64,000 bases of DNA from Virgibacillus ndiopensis (GCF_900187325.1 NZ_FZMZ01000003.1:186001-250000), one strand, 5' to 3'; positions 50,817-60,224 are shown, counted from the stretch's first letter. Program-made: numbers and translations. Notes: generated by a model from the letters alone, not told the origin.

Positions 50817-50897
50817 AAAATTATTAAATGTTGTGAAAATTTTATGTTAAACTGAATTAATAGATTATAATATCAAAAGTTAGGAAGGTGATTTTTT

Positions 50898-51599
50898 ATG
50901 GATACATATTTCCAGGAAATAACTGAAAATTTGTACGGTTTTTTACTCTGGGATAAGTCTTGGGAATCATACAATAATTGTTATATATTAATCGAAGATA
51001 ATGAGGTAACGCTCATTGATTCAGGTAAAGAAGAACATTTCGAGCATCTTGAAGCTGCCATGAAAAGTATTGGAATTGACAAAAGAAACGTTTCTAAATT
51101 TATAGCTACTCACGGTCACAGAGACCATATAGGTGGCTTTTCATCTTTAGAAGACATAGAAGGCTATATTCATAAAAAAGATTTAGAATTGTTACCAGAG
51201 AAAATTAGGAACAAAATTAATCCGAATCTACCAGACAGCGGCTTTACTATAAACAATTTAGAATGTGTTCACCTTGGACATCATACCAATGGTTCTGTCC
51301 TGCTATATCATAGCGGGAGCAACGCATTATTTCGTGGTGACCATATTTGTTTCTTTGGAGAACCATTAATCAGCAATAATGTTGTAGAGAGGTATGAGTT
51401 GTACATAGAAGAATCTAAGAAATTTGTATCAGATTGGTCTCACAGTGAGGAAATGAGAAGTCAACACAACTTTGATATGTTTATCGAAGGTTTAAATGCG
51501 ATCAACAAATTTAATATAGAATATTTGTGTACGGGGCATAGTGTCGTTTTGAAAGGAAATATAAATGAATTTATTGCAGACTTATTAGAATTAGAATAA
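50898..51599 (+). CDS. Metallo-beta-lactamase-fold hydrolase
   Basis: 233 aa. The metal motif HxHxDH is ATHGHRDHIGG (near residue 71-76), followed by VHLGHHTNGSVLLYH (third His) and LFRGDHI (bridging Asp), and CTGHSVV holds the last His. A general MBL-fold hydrolase of the glyoxalase II/lactonase kind; the substrate is not evident. AGGAAGGTG precedes the ATG. Confidence 0.85.
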   Translation: MDTYFQEITENLYGFLLWDKSWESYNNCYILIEDNEVTLIDSGKEEHFEHLEAAMKSIGIDKRNVSKFIATHGHRDHIGGFSSLEDIEGYIHKKDLELLPEKIRNKINPNLPDSGFTINNLECVHLGHHTNGSVLLYHSGSNALFRGDHICFFGEPLISNNVVERYELYIEESKKFVSDWSHSEEMRSQHNFDMFIEGLNAINKFNIEYLCTGHSVVLKGNINEFIADLLELE

Positions 51600-51622
51600 C
51601 TGATCTACAGAGATGAGGAAAA

Positions 51623-52450
51623 ATGATGCTTACTACGAAACAATTAAAAGACATTGAAGAGCTTCAACGCATTTGCGATTCACGCGATAAAATTCAGCTA
51701 AAGCTAAACTGGGATATGCTCAGAACACGCGAAGATAATGAGAATAATGATTTTTTTCATTATGAAAATGGAGAATTAGTTGGATTCCTGGGACTTTATG
51801 GATTTGGAAGTAAAATAGAGATCTGTGGCATGGTACACCCACATTATAGAAGAAAAGGTATATTTTCAAGGCTACTAACCGTTTCTATGAAACTAATAAC
51901 GAAGCATGACAATACAACTATATTATTAAATGCACCTTCAGCGTCATTTACCGCTCAAAACTTTTTGGAAAAATACCCATGTAGATACACTTTTACTGAA
52001 TATCAAATGAAATGGGTAACAACTGATCTCCTTTCAGATGAAGAGGTTACATTAAGAAAAGCTAAACCAGACGATCTTGATAGCGAGGTTCGCTTAGACG
52101 TTTTATGTTTCGGATTCTCTGAAACCGATGCAAAACAATACAATGAACGGATTAAAAATGATGAAACACAGCAATTTTATATGATCGACTATCATAAAAA
52201 AAACGTCGGAAAACTGCGCATAGCACACACGGATGGTGAAGCGTGGATATATGGATTTGCAGTCCTTCCACAATTTCAAGGTATGGGAATTGGACGGAAG
52301 GCATTAAGCAAATCTATCATTCTTGAGAACCGAAAAGGTTATCCGATTTTTCTAGAGGTTGAGGCTAAAAACTCTCATGCCCTAGGACTTTATGAATCTT
52401 GTGGGTTCCAAATTTTTCATTCACAGGATTATTACAAAGTAGAAAAATGA
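51623..52450 (+). CDS. Tandem-GNAT acetyltransferase
   Basis: 275 aa with two GNAT domains. Domain 1 (about 1-130) has CGMVHPHYRRKGIFSRLL. Domain 2 (about 140-275) has VTLRKAKPDD, IYGFAVLPQFQGMGIGRKAL (acetyl-CoA loop) and NSHALGLYESCGFQIF. Fused GNAT pairs commonly have one catalytic and one structural domain. Substrate unknown. Follows the MBL gene by 23 bp and may be co-transcribed with it. Confidence 0.82.
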   Translation: MMLTTKQLKDIEELQRICDSRDKIQLKLNWDMLRTREDNENNDFFHYENGELVGFLGLYGFGSKIEICGMVHPHYRRKGIFSRLLTVSMKLITKHDNTTILLNAPSASFTAQNFLEKYPCRYTFTEYQMKWVTTDLLSDEEVTLRKAKPDDLDSEVRLDVLCFGFSETDAKQYNERIKNDETQQFYMIDYHKKNVGKLRIAHTDGEAWIYGFAVLPQFQGMGIGRKALSKSIILENRKGYPIFLEVEAKNSHALGLYESCGFQIFHSQDYYKVEK

Positions 52451-52478
52451 CAGGGACTGTCCCTTGTCATTTTTCATT
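52444..52478. terminator. Bidirectional terminator between GNAT and VOC genes
   Basis: AAAATGACAGGGAC and GTCCCTTGTCATTTTT pair with A and T runs on both sides. Confidence 0.85.
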
Positions 52479-52483
52479 TCTAA

Positions 52484-52849
52484 CTAGTCCTGACACACCA
52501 TTAACATATTTCCATCCAGATCCTTAAACACAAACCATTGATTATACTCAATTTCAGTAACCAATTCTACGTTATTCTCCTTCATAAACTGATACGAAGC
52601 ATGTATATCATCTGTTCCAAATTGGATTGCAGGTACATTTAACGTAGCAATATCACCATTTCCATCACGCCACATCGGCATTGTATCCAAAACCATTCCC
52701 GCCCCCTGCATATCTGCTACAAAAAGATGCCCAAACATTACATCTCCATCTTCAATATCCAACATCTTGGAATACCATTCTTTCGCCTTCTCAATGTCTC
52801 TTACCGGTATAAAAACCGTGTTAACCTTGTTATTAATTGGACTTTTCAT
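52484..52849 (-). CDS. VOC (glyoxalase-fold) family protein
   Basis: 121 aa with two beta-alpha-beta-beta-beta modules: NTVFIPVRDIEKAKEWYSKML and IQFGTDDIHASYQFMKEN, ending WFVFKDLDGNMLMVCQD. Could be a drug-binding resistance or dioxygenase-type protein; the ligands are not clear. Single gene. Confidence 0.8.
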   Translation of the reverse strand: MKSPINNKVNTVFIPVRDIEKAKEWYSKMLDIEDGDVMFGHLFVADMQGAGMVLDTMPMWRDGNGDIATLNVPAIQFGTDDIHASYQFMKENNVELVTEIEYNQWFVFKDLDGNMLMVCQD

Positions 52850-52921
52850 TGTCGCTCCTCCTCGTATACATCTCTTCCATTACTTCGATATTCAATACAA
52901 AATTCCTTCATAAAACACAAA

Positions 52922-52962
52922 GAAACACCTCCATTCCGAAATTAACTCGTTTAGGAGGTGTA
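52922..52962 (-). terminator. Terminator after the LysM-GH18 gene
   Basis: On the minus strand ACACCTCC and GGAGGTGT pair across a 23-nt loop and are followed by TTCTTTG. Confidence 0.6.
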
Positions 52963-52966
52963 TATT

Positions 52967-54379
52967 TTACCACTTTCTAACGTTAAAATTGTCTTGTAGA
53001 ACTGGCCAATTTTGTGGAAATGGATTAGCCAAGGACCAGTAACTAGCACCTCTTAGGCCATAATCCTTCATGGTATCGTATTTAACCTGCATACTACGTG
53101 CATCTTCAAACCAGACCTCATGTTCCTGCCCCGCTTCATCTACATAGCGGAAGTATGGTGCTTGAGAGGTATCGTCATATTGGATAGCTACACCGTATCT
53201 TGCAGCAAGATCAACTGCTTCCTGGGGACTAATCGTTCTAGCTAAAGTACCCTCTACCCATGGAATCTCCCAATCACGTCCGTATAAAGGCACTCCCATC
53301 ATAATTTTGTTACGAGGAATAACCGTTATAGCGTAATCTAAGACGTCACGAACTTTATTGATTGGTGCAATAGCTCTTGGCCTTCCGCCAGCCCAACCCC
53401 ACTCATAAGTCATCAATATTACAAAATCAACAATTTCACCATGTTCAGCGTAATCGTGGGCTTCATAAAGCAAGCCCTCCATTTCACCTGATTCCTTAGG
53501 TGCAAGGGCTGTTGATACGCTTAGACCCTCTGGATGTAATCTTGCAACGACCCGACGTAAAAACGCATTGTAATTTTCCCGGTCCTCTGGATAGACATAT
53601 TCAAAATCAATATTTAACCCTGTATAACCTTTCGTACGTATTTCTTCTAATATGTTCGTAATTAACGTTTCTTGTAGACTTGGGTTCCGTAAAATGGTTG
53701 CTACTAAATCAGAGCTAAAATTCCCTTCTTGAAAATTTGTGATTACAAGAAGCGGTGAAACATTAGTCGCTCTGGCCGCTTCCAATAATGGTTCTTCTTG
53801 CATTTCTGTAATAGACCCATCAGTTTGAATACTATACATAAATGGTGATAGATATGTTAAGTGTCTTCCTATTGTAAACACTTCCTGACTTCCTTGCTCA
53901 TTAATTTGCGTTGAATATGCATTAATCTCCGTAACTGTTTTTTCTGCAATCGGAATTCTCAATGTCTGACCTGGATATATGAACGAAGGATTCGCAATAT
54001 TGTTTACCTGTAGAATTTGATTAATCGTCACTCCAAAGGTTTCAGCGATGCCCCACAATGTTTCACCTAACCGTACCTGGTGAATAGAATATGGAAGTTC
54101 TAGCATATCACCAACAAAAATTAGTGAAGGATTCGTAATATTATTTACCGCCGCAAGCTCTTGAACAGACACACCAAATCTATTGGCTATGGTCCATAAG
54201 TTGTCACCCGCTTGAACTACATATTCCTGATTTACTTCTGGAATGACAAGCGCCTGACCAACTATGAGCATATTAGGATTCTGAAGCTCATTCACTACTA
54301 TAATTTGATTCAGATCGGCACCATAACTCCTTGCTATTTGCCATAATGATTCACCGCGTCTCACTACATGTATTTGCAT
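52967..54379 (-). CDS. LysM-GH18 spore-cortex-type N-acetylglucosaminidase (SleL/YaaH-like)
   Basis: 470 aa. Three LysM domains bind peptidoglycan: about 3-47, 53-96 and 99-143 (HVVRRGESLWQIARSYG, YVVQAGDNLWTIANRFG, HQVRLGETLWGIAETFG). A GH18 barrel (about 160-470) has the catalytic GLNIDFEY with Glu260, and late YWSLANPFPQNW. B. subtilis YaaH and B. cereus SleL have the same plan with two LysM domains and cut spore cortex during germination. This protein has one LysM more. No signal peptide, as in SleL. Confidence 0.87.
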   Translation of the reverse strand: MQIHVVRRGESLWQIARSYGADLNQIIVVNELQNPNMLIVGQALVIPEVNQEYVVQAGDNLWTIANRFGVSVQELAAVNNITNPSLIFVGDMLELPYSIHQVRLGETLWGIAETFGVTINQILQVNNIANPSFIYPGQTLRIPIAEKTVTEINAYSTQINEQGSQEVFTIGRHLTYLSPFMYSIQTDGSITEMQEEPLLEAARATNVSPLLVITNFQEGNFSSDLVATILRNPSLQETLITNILEEIRTKGYTGLNIDFEYVYPEDRENYNAFLRRVVARLHPEGLSVSTALAPKESGEMEGLLYEAHDYAEHGEIVDFVILMTYEWGWAGGRPRAIAPINKVRDVLDYAITVIPRNKIMMGVPLYGRDWEIPWVEGTLARTISPQEAVDLAARYGVAIQYDDTSQAPYFRYVDEAGQEHEVWFEDARSMQVKYDTMKDYGLRGASYWSLANPFPQNWPVLQDNFNVRKW

Positions 54380-54399
54380 CTAAATTCTCCCCCATTTAT

Positions 54400-54612
54400 A
54401 AACTATATATATGATATTCTTTAGTTGTTTGTCCTGTTATAAATGAGGTGTCAAATAATAATAAGATACAAGCCACCCTCATTATTAACCGGTGTTTATG
54501 ACCGTTAATTCGGTTTTCGGGATGGTTTTTCGGCACTTATATCAATTATTCGGTACTTATTCTATTTTTTTAGCGTTCACAACCATTAATTCGGCTTTTG
54601 CCTCTTGTATTA
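54400..54612. other. Gene-free stretch with short direct repeats
   Basis: The element ACC(G/A)TTAATTCGG(T/C)TTT occurs twice (about 54501-54518 and 54580-54597), with TTTTCGGCACTTAT and ATTCGGTACTTAT between. No ORF or known RNA is seen. Confidence 0.4.
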
Positions 54613-54655
54613 AAAAAAGGTATCTCCACCAGAGCATTTGGAGATACCTCTCATC
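54612..54655 (-). terminator. Terminator after the aldehyde dehydrogenase gene
   Basis: On the minus strand AGGTATCTCC and GGAGATACCT pair and are followed by TTTTTTT. Confidence 0.9.
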
Positions 54656-54662
54656 AAAAATT

Positions 54663-56096
54663 TTATTCATCACCCGTCTTAATACTGATAAACTTCTCTT
54701 CCATCATTTCATTCATAGCATATTTGACACCTTCTCTTCCAACACCACTGTCTTTCCAGCCGCCATATGGCATGTTATCTATCCGGTATGTTGGAATATC
54801 ATTGATAATGACTCCACCCGTTTCAAGCCGTTCAGCAGCATAGAATGCACGTTCAAGGCTTGGTGACATAAATCCTGAATTCAATCCATATCGAGAGTCA
54901 TTAGCATCTTCAATAGCCTCATCTAACGTATCAAATGGGAAAATAGAGACAATAGGACCGAACACTTCATATCGAAACACCTTTGAATCACGATTTACAT
55001 TCGTTAATACAGCGGGTTTCATCACATTTCCTTTGACCTTACCACCACATTCAAGCTTGGCCCCCTCCTGAATCGCTTCTTCCAACCAGCTTTGCAAACG
55101 TTCTAATGACTTTTTCGAAATAACAGCTGTTATATTTGTCTTCTCATCCATTGGTGATCCGACCACAAGCTGTTTGGTACGAGCCACAAACCGTTCTAAA
55201 AACTCTTCGTAAAGTGATTGGTGGACATAAATTCGTTGAATCGAAATACATACTTGACCATTATAAGAAAAAGCCCCCATAACACTACGTTCAATAATCT
55301 TGTCAATGTCCACTCCTTCATCAATAATAAACGGTGAATTTGATCCAAGCTCAAGTGTAAGTTTGCGAAATCCTGCCTGCTGCTGGATAAGGTGACCCAC
55401 TTCAACACTTCCCGTAAAAGTAACTTTTTTGACATGTGGATGGGTTGTTAATGCTTCGCTCAGAACATCACCTTTACCAGGAATAATGTTTAATACACCA
55501 TCAGGAAGACCCGCTTCTTTAAAAACTTCCGCAAGAAATAGTGAACTTAATGGTGTTTGTTCTGCAGGTTTTAAAACAATTGAATTTCCTGCTGCAATTG
55601 CTGGTCCCACCTTATGTGCAACAAGGTTAAATGGAAAGTTAAAAGGAGTTATTGCTGTCACCACTCCAAGCGGCGTACGCTTTGTAAATCCAAAACGGTT
55701 TTCTCCTCCTTCTGCTGCATCCATTGGTATACGCTCACCATAATTACTTTTTGCTGCTTCTGCTGAAAAGCGATATGTCTGCACAGTACGGCTAATTTCC
55801 TCACGTGCATTGCGAATCGATTTTGCCCCTTCAAGTGCAATAATTTTTGCACATTCTTCACTGCGTTCTTCCATTAGTGCTGCTACTTTCGCTAGAATTT
55901 TAGCACGTGCATGAGCTGGATACGTCCTAAACTTTTGAAATGCTGCATGTGCTTCGACAATGGCTTCTACTGCGTCTGCTGGTTCTGCCTGTCCGATTTG
56001 TGCCAATTCCTCCTCTGTATGAGGATTATTTAATGACTCATATGATTTTGCTTCACGCCATTTTCCGCCTATCCATAATTGCCACTTTTCCTTCAT
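54663..56096 (-). CDS. NAD(P)-dependent aldehyde dehydrogenase
   Basis: 477 aa from the ATG at 56096 with AAGGAGGG upstream; the longer frame starts before that site. Catalytic residues are Asn in TPFNFPFN, Glu in LELGSNSPF and Cys in NGQVCISIQR; the nucleotide loop is FTGSVEVGHLI. It resembles lactaldehyde/non-phosphorylating glyceraldehyde-3-phosphate dehydrogenases. It follows alsS by 33 nt, so the pair is co-transcribed; a link to pyruvate overflow or aldehyde clean-up is possible. Confidence 0.88.
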   Translation of the reverse strand: MKEKWQLWIGGKWREAKSYESLNNPHTEEELAQIGQAEPADAVEAIVEAHAAFQKFRTYPAHARAKILAKVAALMEERSEECAKIIALEGAKSIRNAREEISRTVQTYRFSAEAAKSNYGERIPMDAAEGGENRFGFTKRTPLGVVTAITPFNFPFNLVAHKVGPAIAAGNSIVLKPAEQTPLSSLFLAEVFKEAGLPDGVLNIIPGKGDVLSEALTTHPHVKKVTFTGSVEVGHLIQQQAGFRKLTLELGSNSPFIIDEGVDIDKIIERSVMGAFSYNGQVCISIQRIYVHQSLYEEFLERFVARTKQLVVGSPMDEKTNITAVISKKSLERLQSWLEEAIQEGAKLECGGKVKGNVMKPAVLTNVNRDSKVFRYEVFGPIVSIFPFDTLDEAIEDANDSRYGLNSGFMSPSLERAFYAAERLETGGVIINDIPTYRIDNMPYGGWKDSGVGREGVKYAMNEMMEEKFISIKTGDE

Positions 56097-56129
56097 CTGA
56101 ATTCCCTCCTTAACCAATGATTTAAACAC

Positions 56130-57764
56130 CTATAACTTACAAATATAATCACCAAGCGTTTTGGATAACTCTACATTTTCCGAATAATCTACATCAACGT
56201 CTACTAATACAATATCCTCGCTAGCAAGTGCCTCTTCCAATGCGGGTAATAATTCATCCGAATGTTTTACCTTAATTCCTTTAACACCAAAGCTTTTAGC
56301 AAACTCTAAGAAATCAGGGTCTGTAAATTCAATTGCATTAGATCGATCATATTTATTCAGTTGTTTCCATTCAATCAATCCATATTTAGCATCATGAAAA
56401 ATGATAATTACCATAGCTACTCCGAGTCGTTTTGCAGTTGCCAATTCGACACCATTCATAAGAAAACCACCATCGCCAGTCACTGCTATGACTGGATTAT
56501 TCGGATTAGCTAATTTAGCCGCAATTGCCCCTGGAACAGCAATACCCATTGACGCCCAGCCATTGGATATAATCGTGTGATTCGGTTTTTCCGGCTGATA
56601 CATACGAGCAACCCACATCTTATGTGCACCAACATCAGAAATTACAATTGCTTCACCCTTCTCTGCTTTTTTTATATCTGCAATAATCCGCTGTGGTTTT
56701 ACCGGGCTACCTGATGCCTCATCAGACGCATGTAGCTTTTCAACAAGTTGTGACTTTAATTGTTTTACTTCCGACCAAAGCTGCTTTTGTTTAACTTGAG
56801 AATTTAAAGCTTCCAATGCCTCTTTTACATCCCCAATCAATTCTGCCTCAAGTGGATAATAGGCATCAATTTCAGCTGGTAAAGTGTCAATATGAACAAT
56901 TGGATTCATTGCTTCATCATTCCAGTATTTTGGTAAATACTCGACAAAATCATATCCAACGGTAATGATGCAATCGGCTAGATCAAAACCGCATAATACA
57001 TAATCTTTCGCTTGCATTCCAACTGTATATAACGTAAGTGGATGATCAGATGGTAATACTCCCTTTGCCATAAATGTATTTACAACTGGGATATTCTTAG
57101 TCTCAGCAAAATCCCGTAATGCGTCTGAGGCGCCGTCACGAATTACACCATTACCAGCAAGAATAATCGGTCGTTTTGCACGATTGATTAATTGAGCTGC
57201 CTTTTTAACTTCATCTTCAGCTGGACTAGATATGGGCATTGGTGTAACTGGAAGTGGCTCACCTTCTGTATCCATCATCGCAATATCTTCCGGTAATTCA
57301 ATATGAACGGCACCCGGTTTATCAAGGACTGACTTTTTAAATGCTTTACGAATAATCTCTGGAATTGTATGAGCAACCCGAATCTGCTGGCTCCATTTTG
57401 TTATCTCCTCGAACATGCTTACAATATCAACATATTGATGCGATTCTTTATGAATGCGTTCAAGACCAGCTTGACCTGTAATAGCTACTACTGGTGAGTA
57501 GTCTAAATAAGCGTCACCGATTCCAGTCATAAGGTTTGTTGCGCCTGGTCCAAGTGTGGCTAGACAAACACCTGGATTCCCAGTTAAACGACCATAAACG
57601 TCTGCCATAAATGCAGCAGCCTGCTCATGATGGACCACGATAAATTCAATATCGGAACCAATAAGTGAATCAATAAGATCCGTATTTTCTTCCCCTGGAA
57701 TACCAAAAATATACTTAACACCCTCATTTTCCAAACACCGTACAACCAAATCAGAAGCCTTCAC
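56130..57764 (-). CDS. alsS: Acetolactate synthase, catabolic AlsS type
   Basis: 544 aa TPP enzyme. FGIPGEENTDLI and the catalytic Glu47 (VVHHEQAAAFMADVYGR) lie in the first domain. GTPase-like NTFMAKGVLPSDHP marks the middle domain. The TPP motif is VTGDGGFLMNGVELATAKRLGV. It joins two pyruvates into acetolactate. No regulatory subunit or ilv gene is nearby and the length fits catabolic AlsS (B. subtilis 570 aa), but alsD is absent here too. Operon with an aldehyde dehydrogenase gene. Confidence 0.87.
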   Translation of the reverse strand: MKASDLVVRCLENEGVKYIFGIPGEENTDLIDSLIGSDIEFIVVHHEQAAAFMADVYGRLTGNPGVCLATLGPGATNLMTGIGDAYLDYSPVVAITGQAGLERIHKESHQYVDIVSMFEEITKWSQQIRVAHTIPEIIRKAFKKSVLDKPGAVHIELPEDIAMMDTEGEPLPVTPMPISSPAEDEVKKAAQLINRAKRPIILAGNGVIRDGASDALRDFAETKNIPVVNTFMAKGVLPSDHPLTLYTVGMQAKDYVLCGFDLADCIITVGYDFVEYLPKYWNDEAMNPIVHIDTLPAEIDAYYPLEAELIGDVKEALEALNSQVKQKQLWSEVKQLKSQLVEKLHASDEASGSPVKPQRIIADIKKAEKGEAIVISDVGAHKMWVARMYQPEKPNHTIISNGWASMGIAVPGAIAAKLANPNNPVIAVTGDGGFLMNGVELATAKRLGVAMVIIIFHDAKYGLIEWKQLNKYDRSNAIEFTDPDFLEFAKSFGVKGIKVKHSDELLPALEEALASEDIVLVDVDVDYSENVELSKTLGDYICKL

Positions 57765-57873
57765 TTCTTCGCCTCCTTTAGTGCCTGACGCTCCTCAATT
57801 TTGTCAATAAAGCACTAGACACGTTTTTGTTTATTATGGATAAGCTTGGTACAAAATATGTACAGGAGGTGTT

Positions 57874-58083
57874 ATGATGGCTGACTCAACTATTAAAGTG
57901 AGTGACAATGGTCCTTATGTTGTGACTGGATCGTATGAGGTAGTAGATGCAGATGGGAACACATTTAAAACGAAGAAGGCAGTTTCTCTGTGTCGCTGCG
58001 GGCATTCCTCCAACAAACCTTTTTGTGATGGTACACACAAAGAGATTGATTTCGACAGCGCACCACGTGCAGATATGAGTTAA
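57874..58083 (+). CDS. CDGSH iron-sulfur domain protein
   Basis: 69 aa. The 2Fe-2S ligands Cys40, Cys42, Cys51 and His55 lie in LCRCGHSSNKPFCDGTH, the exact CDGSH pattern. A small redox or cluster-transfer protein, cytoplasmic. Two ATGs in a row follow ACAGGAGGTG; either may be used. Divergent from alsS. Confidence 0.92.
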   Translation: MMADSTIKVSDNGPYVVTGSYEVVDADGNTFKTKKAVSLCRCGHSSNKPFCDGTHKEIDFDSAPRADMS

Positions 58084-58096
58084 GTTCTCTTAATAG

Positions 58097-58134
58097 TTAT
58101 AACCGCTGTTCTACAATTAGAATGGCGGTTATAT
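58097..58134 (+). terminator. Hairpin after the CDGSH gene
   Basis: TATAACCGC and GCGGTTATA pair around an 18-nt loop; there is only a weak T-tract. A probable terminator. Confidence 0.5.
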
Positions 58135-58208
58135 AGTTGGTCTTTCTATTTATTTTTTCGTATACTTTATATACTGATAATATTATGAAACGAAAAGGAT
58201 GACCTTAG

Positions 58209-58985
58209 ATGATTATACGCGAGCGTCAAAATGATTTTGTCATGATTGAACAAGATAACCACGCTCATATTTCTGGCCAAATCATAACGAATTGGAAAGA
58301 TTCTCTTTTTCTTGGACAAGAGCTTAAGAAGTCCGTTGAATACGCGACTTTCAAACATGATTGTGGCTGGCAACCGGTTGACAAACAACCTTTTTGGAAT
58401 GACCAAAAGAAATCACCGTATTCATTTATGGACTTTCCCACTTTATCAAAGCTTGTGTTTTATAAGTATGGAATAGATTTAGTAGAAAACGTTGATTCGT
58501 ATGCTGCACTTTTATGTAGTCGCCATTACACGCAGTTTCTCATACATGACACCTCCCAGGAAGGAAAAAAATTTGTTCAACAGGAAGAAAGTCGTCAGCA
58601 ACGTATCATTCGTTCCATTCCGAATTTCAATAAAAAATTGTTTGAATTTCATTACGGGCTGCTAAAACTCGGTGATAGTTTATCATTATATATTTGTTTA
58701 AATGAACCCGGTATATCAAAAGAAAACGAACATCATTTTTATAAAGATGGGATTCCTATCCCCTCCTCACTCAACATTTTTGGTCAACGTAATCTACAAT
58801 TACAATGGATAAATAAAGAAACAATTATTATGCATGATTTCCCTTTGAGGGCTCCAACTTTGATTAAGCTAAAACAGAAAGTAATTTCTAAAAAAGATAT
58901 TGTAGATAATGGATTATTAGAGTGCTATCAGGCCAGTCCCTTGCAGGAAATGACTATACGTCTTATCCCTGAAGAAAATGAATAA
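58209..58985 (+). CDS. DUF3891 family protein
   Basis: 258 aa. MIIRERQNDFVMIEQDNHAHISGQI at the start, FKHDCGWQPVD and SRHYTQFLIHD carry conserved His/Asp residues that could bind a metal (an HD-like helical fold); FPTLSKLVFYKYGIDLVE follows. The function is not known. Single gene; AAAGGATGACC lies before the ATG. Confidence 0.8.
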   Translation: MIIRERQNDFVMIEQDNHAHISGQIITNWKDSLFLGQELKKSVEYATFKHDCGWQPVDKQPFWNDQKKSPYSFMDFPTLSKLVFYKYGIDLVENVDSYAALLCSRHYTQFLIHDTSQEGKKFVQQEESRQQRIIRSIPNFNKKLFEFHYGLLKLGDSLSLYICLNEPGISKENEHHFYKDGIPIPSSLNIFGQRNLQLQWINKETIIMHDFPLRAPTLIKLKQKVISKKDIVDNGLLECYQASPLQEMTIRLIPEENE

Positions 58986-59083
58986 AACTTAATTTAAGGC
59001 TAAAAATATTTATTGGGAAAGGTACTCACCATTGATAATTATTGACATATGATTAATAAAATGATTTAATAATAATAGAATTT

Positions 59084-59182
59084 CAAAGGGGAGTAGCTTT
59101 AACAGTATAGTCGTCATTACAGAGTGCACATTTCACTCTCGGCTTTACTGGCAACTTACGGTGTTGTTAGCAAGACCTTTGC
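59084..59182 (+). ncRNA. yybP-ykoY manganese riboswitch
   Basis: P1 arms CAAAGG (59084) and CCTTTG (59177) enclose the hallmark GGGGAGTAGCTTT and GTTGTTAGCAAGACC. This class binds Mn2+. Downstream, the sequence can form exclusive structures: AAGACCTTTGCC with GGTAAAGGTCTT, or GGTAAAGG (59190-59197) with CCTTTACC (59217-59224), the latter breaking terminator T2. Ligand binding, by holding CCTTTG in P1, would favour read-through (an ON switch). Confidence 0.92.
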
Positions 59183-59211
59183 CAATGATGGTAAAGGTCT
59201 TATTTTTAATT

Positions 59212-59256
59212 AGAGGCCTTTACCAACATTAACTGGTAAAAGCCTCTATTTTTTTT
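59212..59256 (+). terminator. Riboswitch-controlled terminator before terC
   Basis: AGAGGCCTTTACC and GGTAAAAGCCTCT pair and are followed by eight T. Its 5' arm is the target of the antiterminator described for the riboswitch. Confidence 0.88.
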
Positions 59257-59278
59257 ATTTTAGAAGGGAGTATTCTAC

Positions 59279-60046
59279 GTGGAATCAATTTGGCTAGAAT
59301 ATGGATGGACATTATTAATACTAATTGGACTAGAGGGAATTTTGTCTGCTGACAACGCACTCGTTCTGGCGGTAATAGCGAAACACCTGCCAGATGAACA
59401 AAAAAAGAAAGCAATAAATTACGGTATTATTGGGGCATTTGTTTTTAGATTTGCTGCCCTTTTTGCAATATCATTTATAGCAAATGTATGGCAGGTTCAG
59501 GCAATAGGTGCGGCTTATTTGATTTATTTAGGGTTAAAGCATGTAATTGGAAACGTCTTCGGTTCAGAGAAGGATGAAAAAGACGATCTAGAAGAAGAAT
59601 CTGCTGGTAAAGGCTTCTGGCCAACAGTTGCAAAAATTGGGTTAGCGGACCTTGCCTTTGCGATTGATTCGATTCTTGCGGCAGTAGCGCTTGCAATCGT
59701 TCTTCCAGAAACACCGTTACCAGATTTCGGTGGAATGGACGGAGGACAATTCATAATTGTATTGATTGCAGGAATAGCCGGATTAGTTTTAATTAAATTT
59801 GCAGCAAACTGGTTTGTTAAACTTCTTGATGATCGACCTGGCCTTGAAACAACCGCTTACATGATTGTTGCTTGGGTTGGGGTAAAACTTGCTGTTATTA
59901 CACTAAGTCATGTAGGCATTTTAGCTGAAGACTTCCCTCACACCACAGGATGGACAATTACCTTCTGGGGAGTCCTTCTCGCCATCGCTATAATTGGATG
60001 GTTTGTTTCAGGTAAGACTGGTCCAAAAGAAGATACAAGTAATTAG
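59279..60046 (+). CDS. ykoY: TerC family manganese exporter (YkoY-like)
   Basis: 255 aa with about seven to eight membrane helices. The TerC metal motifs are EGILSADNALVLAVIAKHL near residue 20 and GLADLAFAIDSILAAVAL near residue 125, both with Asp in membrane helices. GTG start with AAGGGAG. TerC proteins under this riboswitch export Mn2+ or load exoenzymes with it. The Mn riboswitch directly upstream supports this. Confidence 0.93.
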   Translation: MESIWLEYGWTLLILIGLEGILSADNALVLAVIAKHLPDEQKKKAINYGIIGAFVFRFAALFAISFIANVWQVQAIGAAYLIYLGLKHVIGNVFGSEKDEKDDLEEESAGKGFWPTVAKIGLADLAFAIDSILAAVALAIVLPETPLPDFGGMDGGQFIIVLIAGIAGLVLIKFAANWFVKLLDDRPGLETTAYMIVAWVGVKLAVITLSHVGILAEDFPHTTGWTITFWGVLLAIAIIGWFVSGKTGPKEDTSN

Positions 60047-60055
60047 TCCTATTAT

Positions 60056-60098
60056 TGAACATCCTAGCTTAGCATTTTCTAGTTAGGGTGTTCTTTTC
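60056..60098. terminator. Terminator after terC
   Basis: GAACATCCTAGCTTAG and CTAGTTAGGGTGTTC pair and are followed by TTTTCTTTT. It overlaps the end of a small minus-strand ORF. Confidence 0.75.
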
Positions 60099-60224
60099 TT
60101 TTTTCGTCTATTAACATAGTTCCATTTCTTATTCCTATTCTTATTGTTTCCATATGTCATCTTTTTTATCTTTTCAATACGCGCTTCAGCAATACTTTTA
60201 TACAATTCTTCATTATAGACCATG
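60084..60224 (-). CDS. Small basic protein (about 46 aa)
   Basis: An ORF with GAGGAGGG 8 nt before its ATG. The product begins MVYNEELYKSIAEARIEKIK and ends in a run of Asn, Lys and Arg (NRRKKKRTP), so it is strongly basic and may bind nucleic acid. The strong ribosome binding site is the main support. End points may be off by one base. No family recognised. Confidence 0.45.

Noticed and set aside
54492-54866. Plus-strand ORF of 124 codons
   Set aside because: It mostly overlaps the end of the aldehyde dehydrogenase gene and its terminator on the other strand, with no family resemblance.
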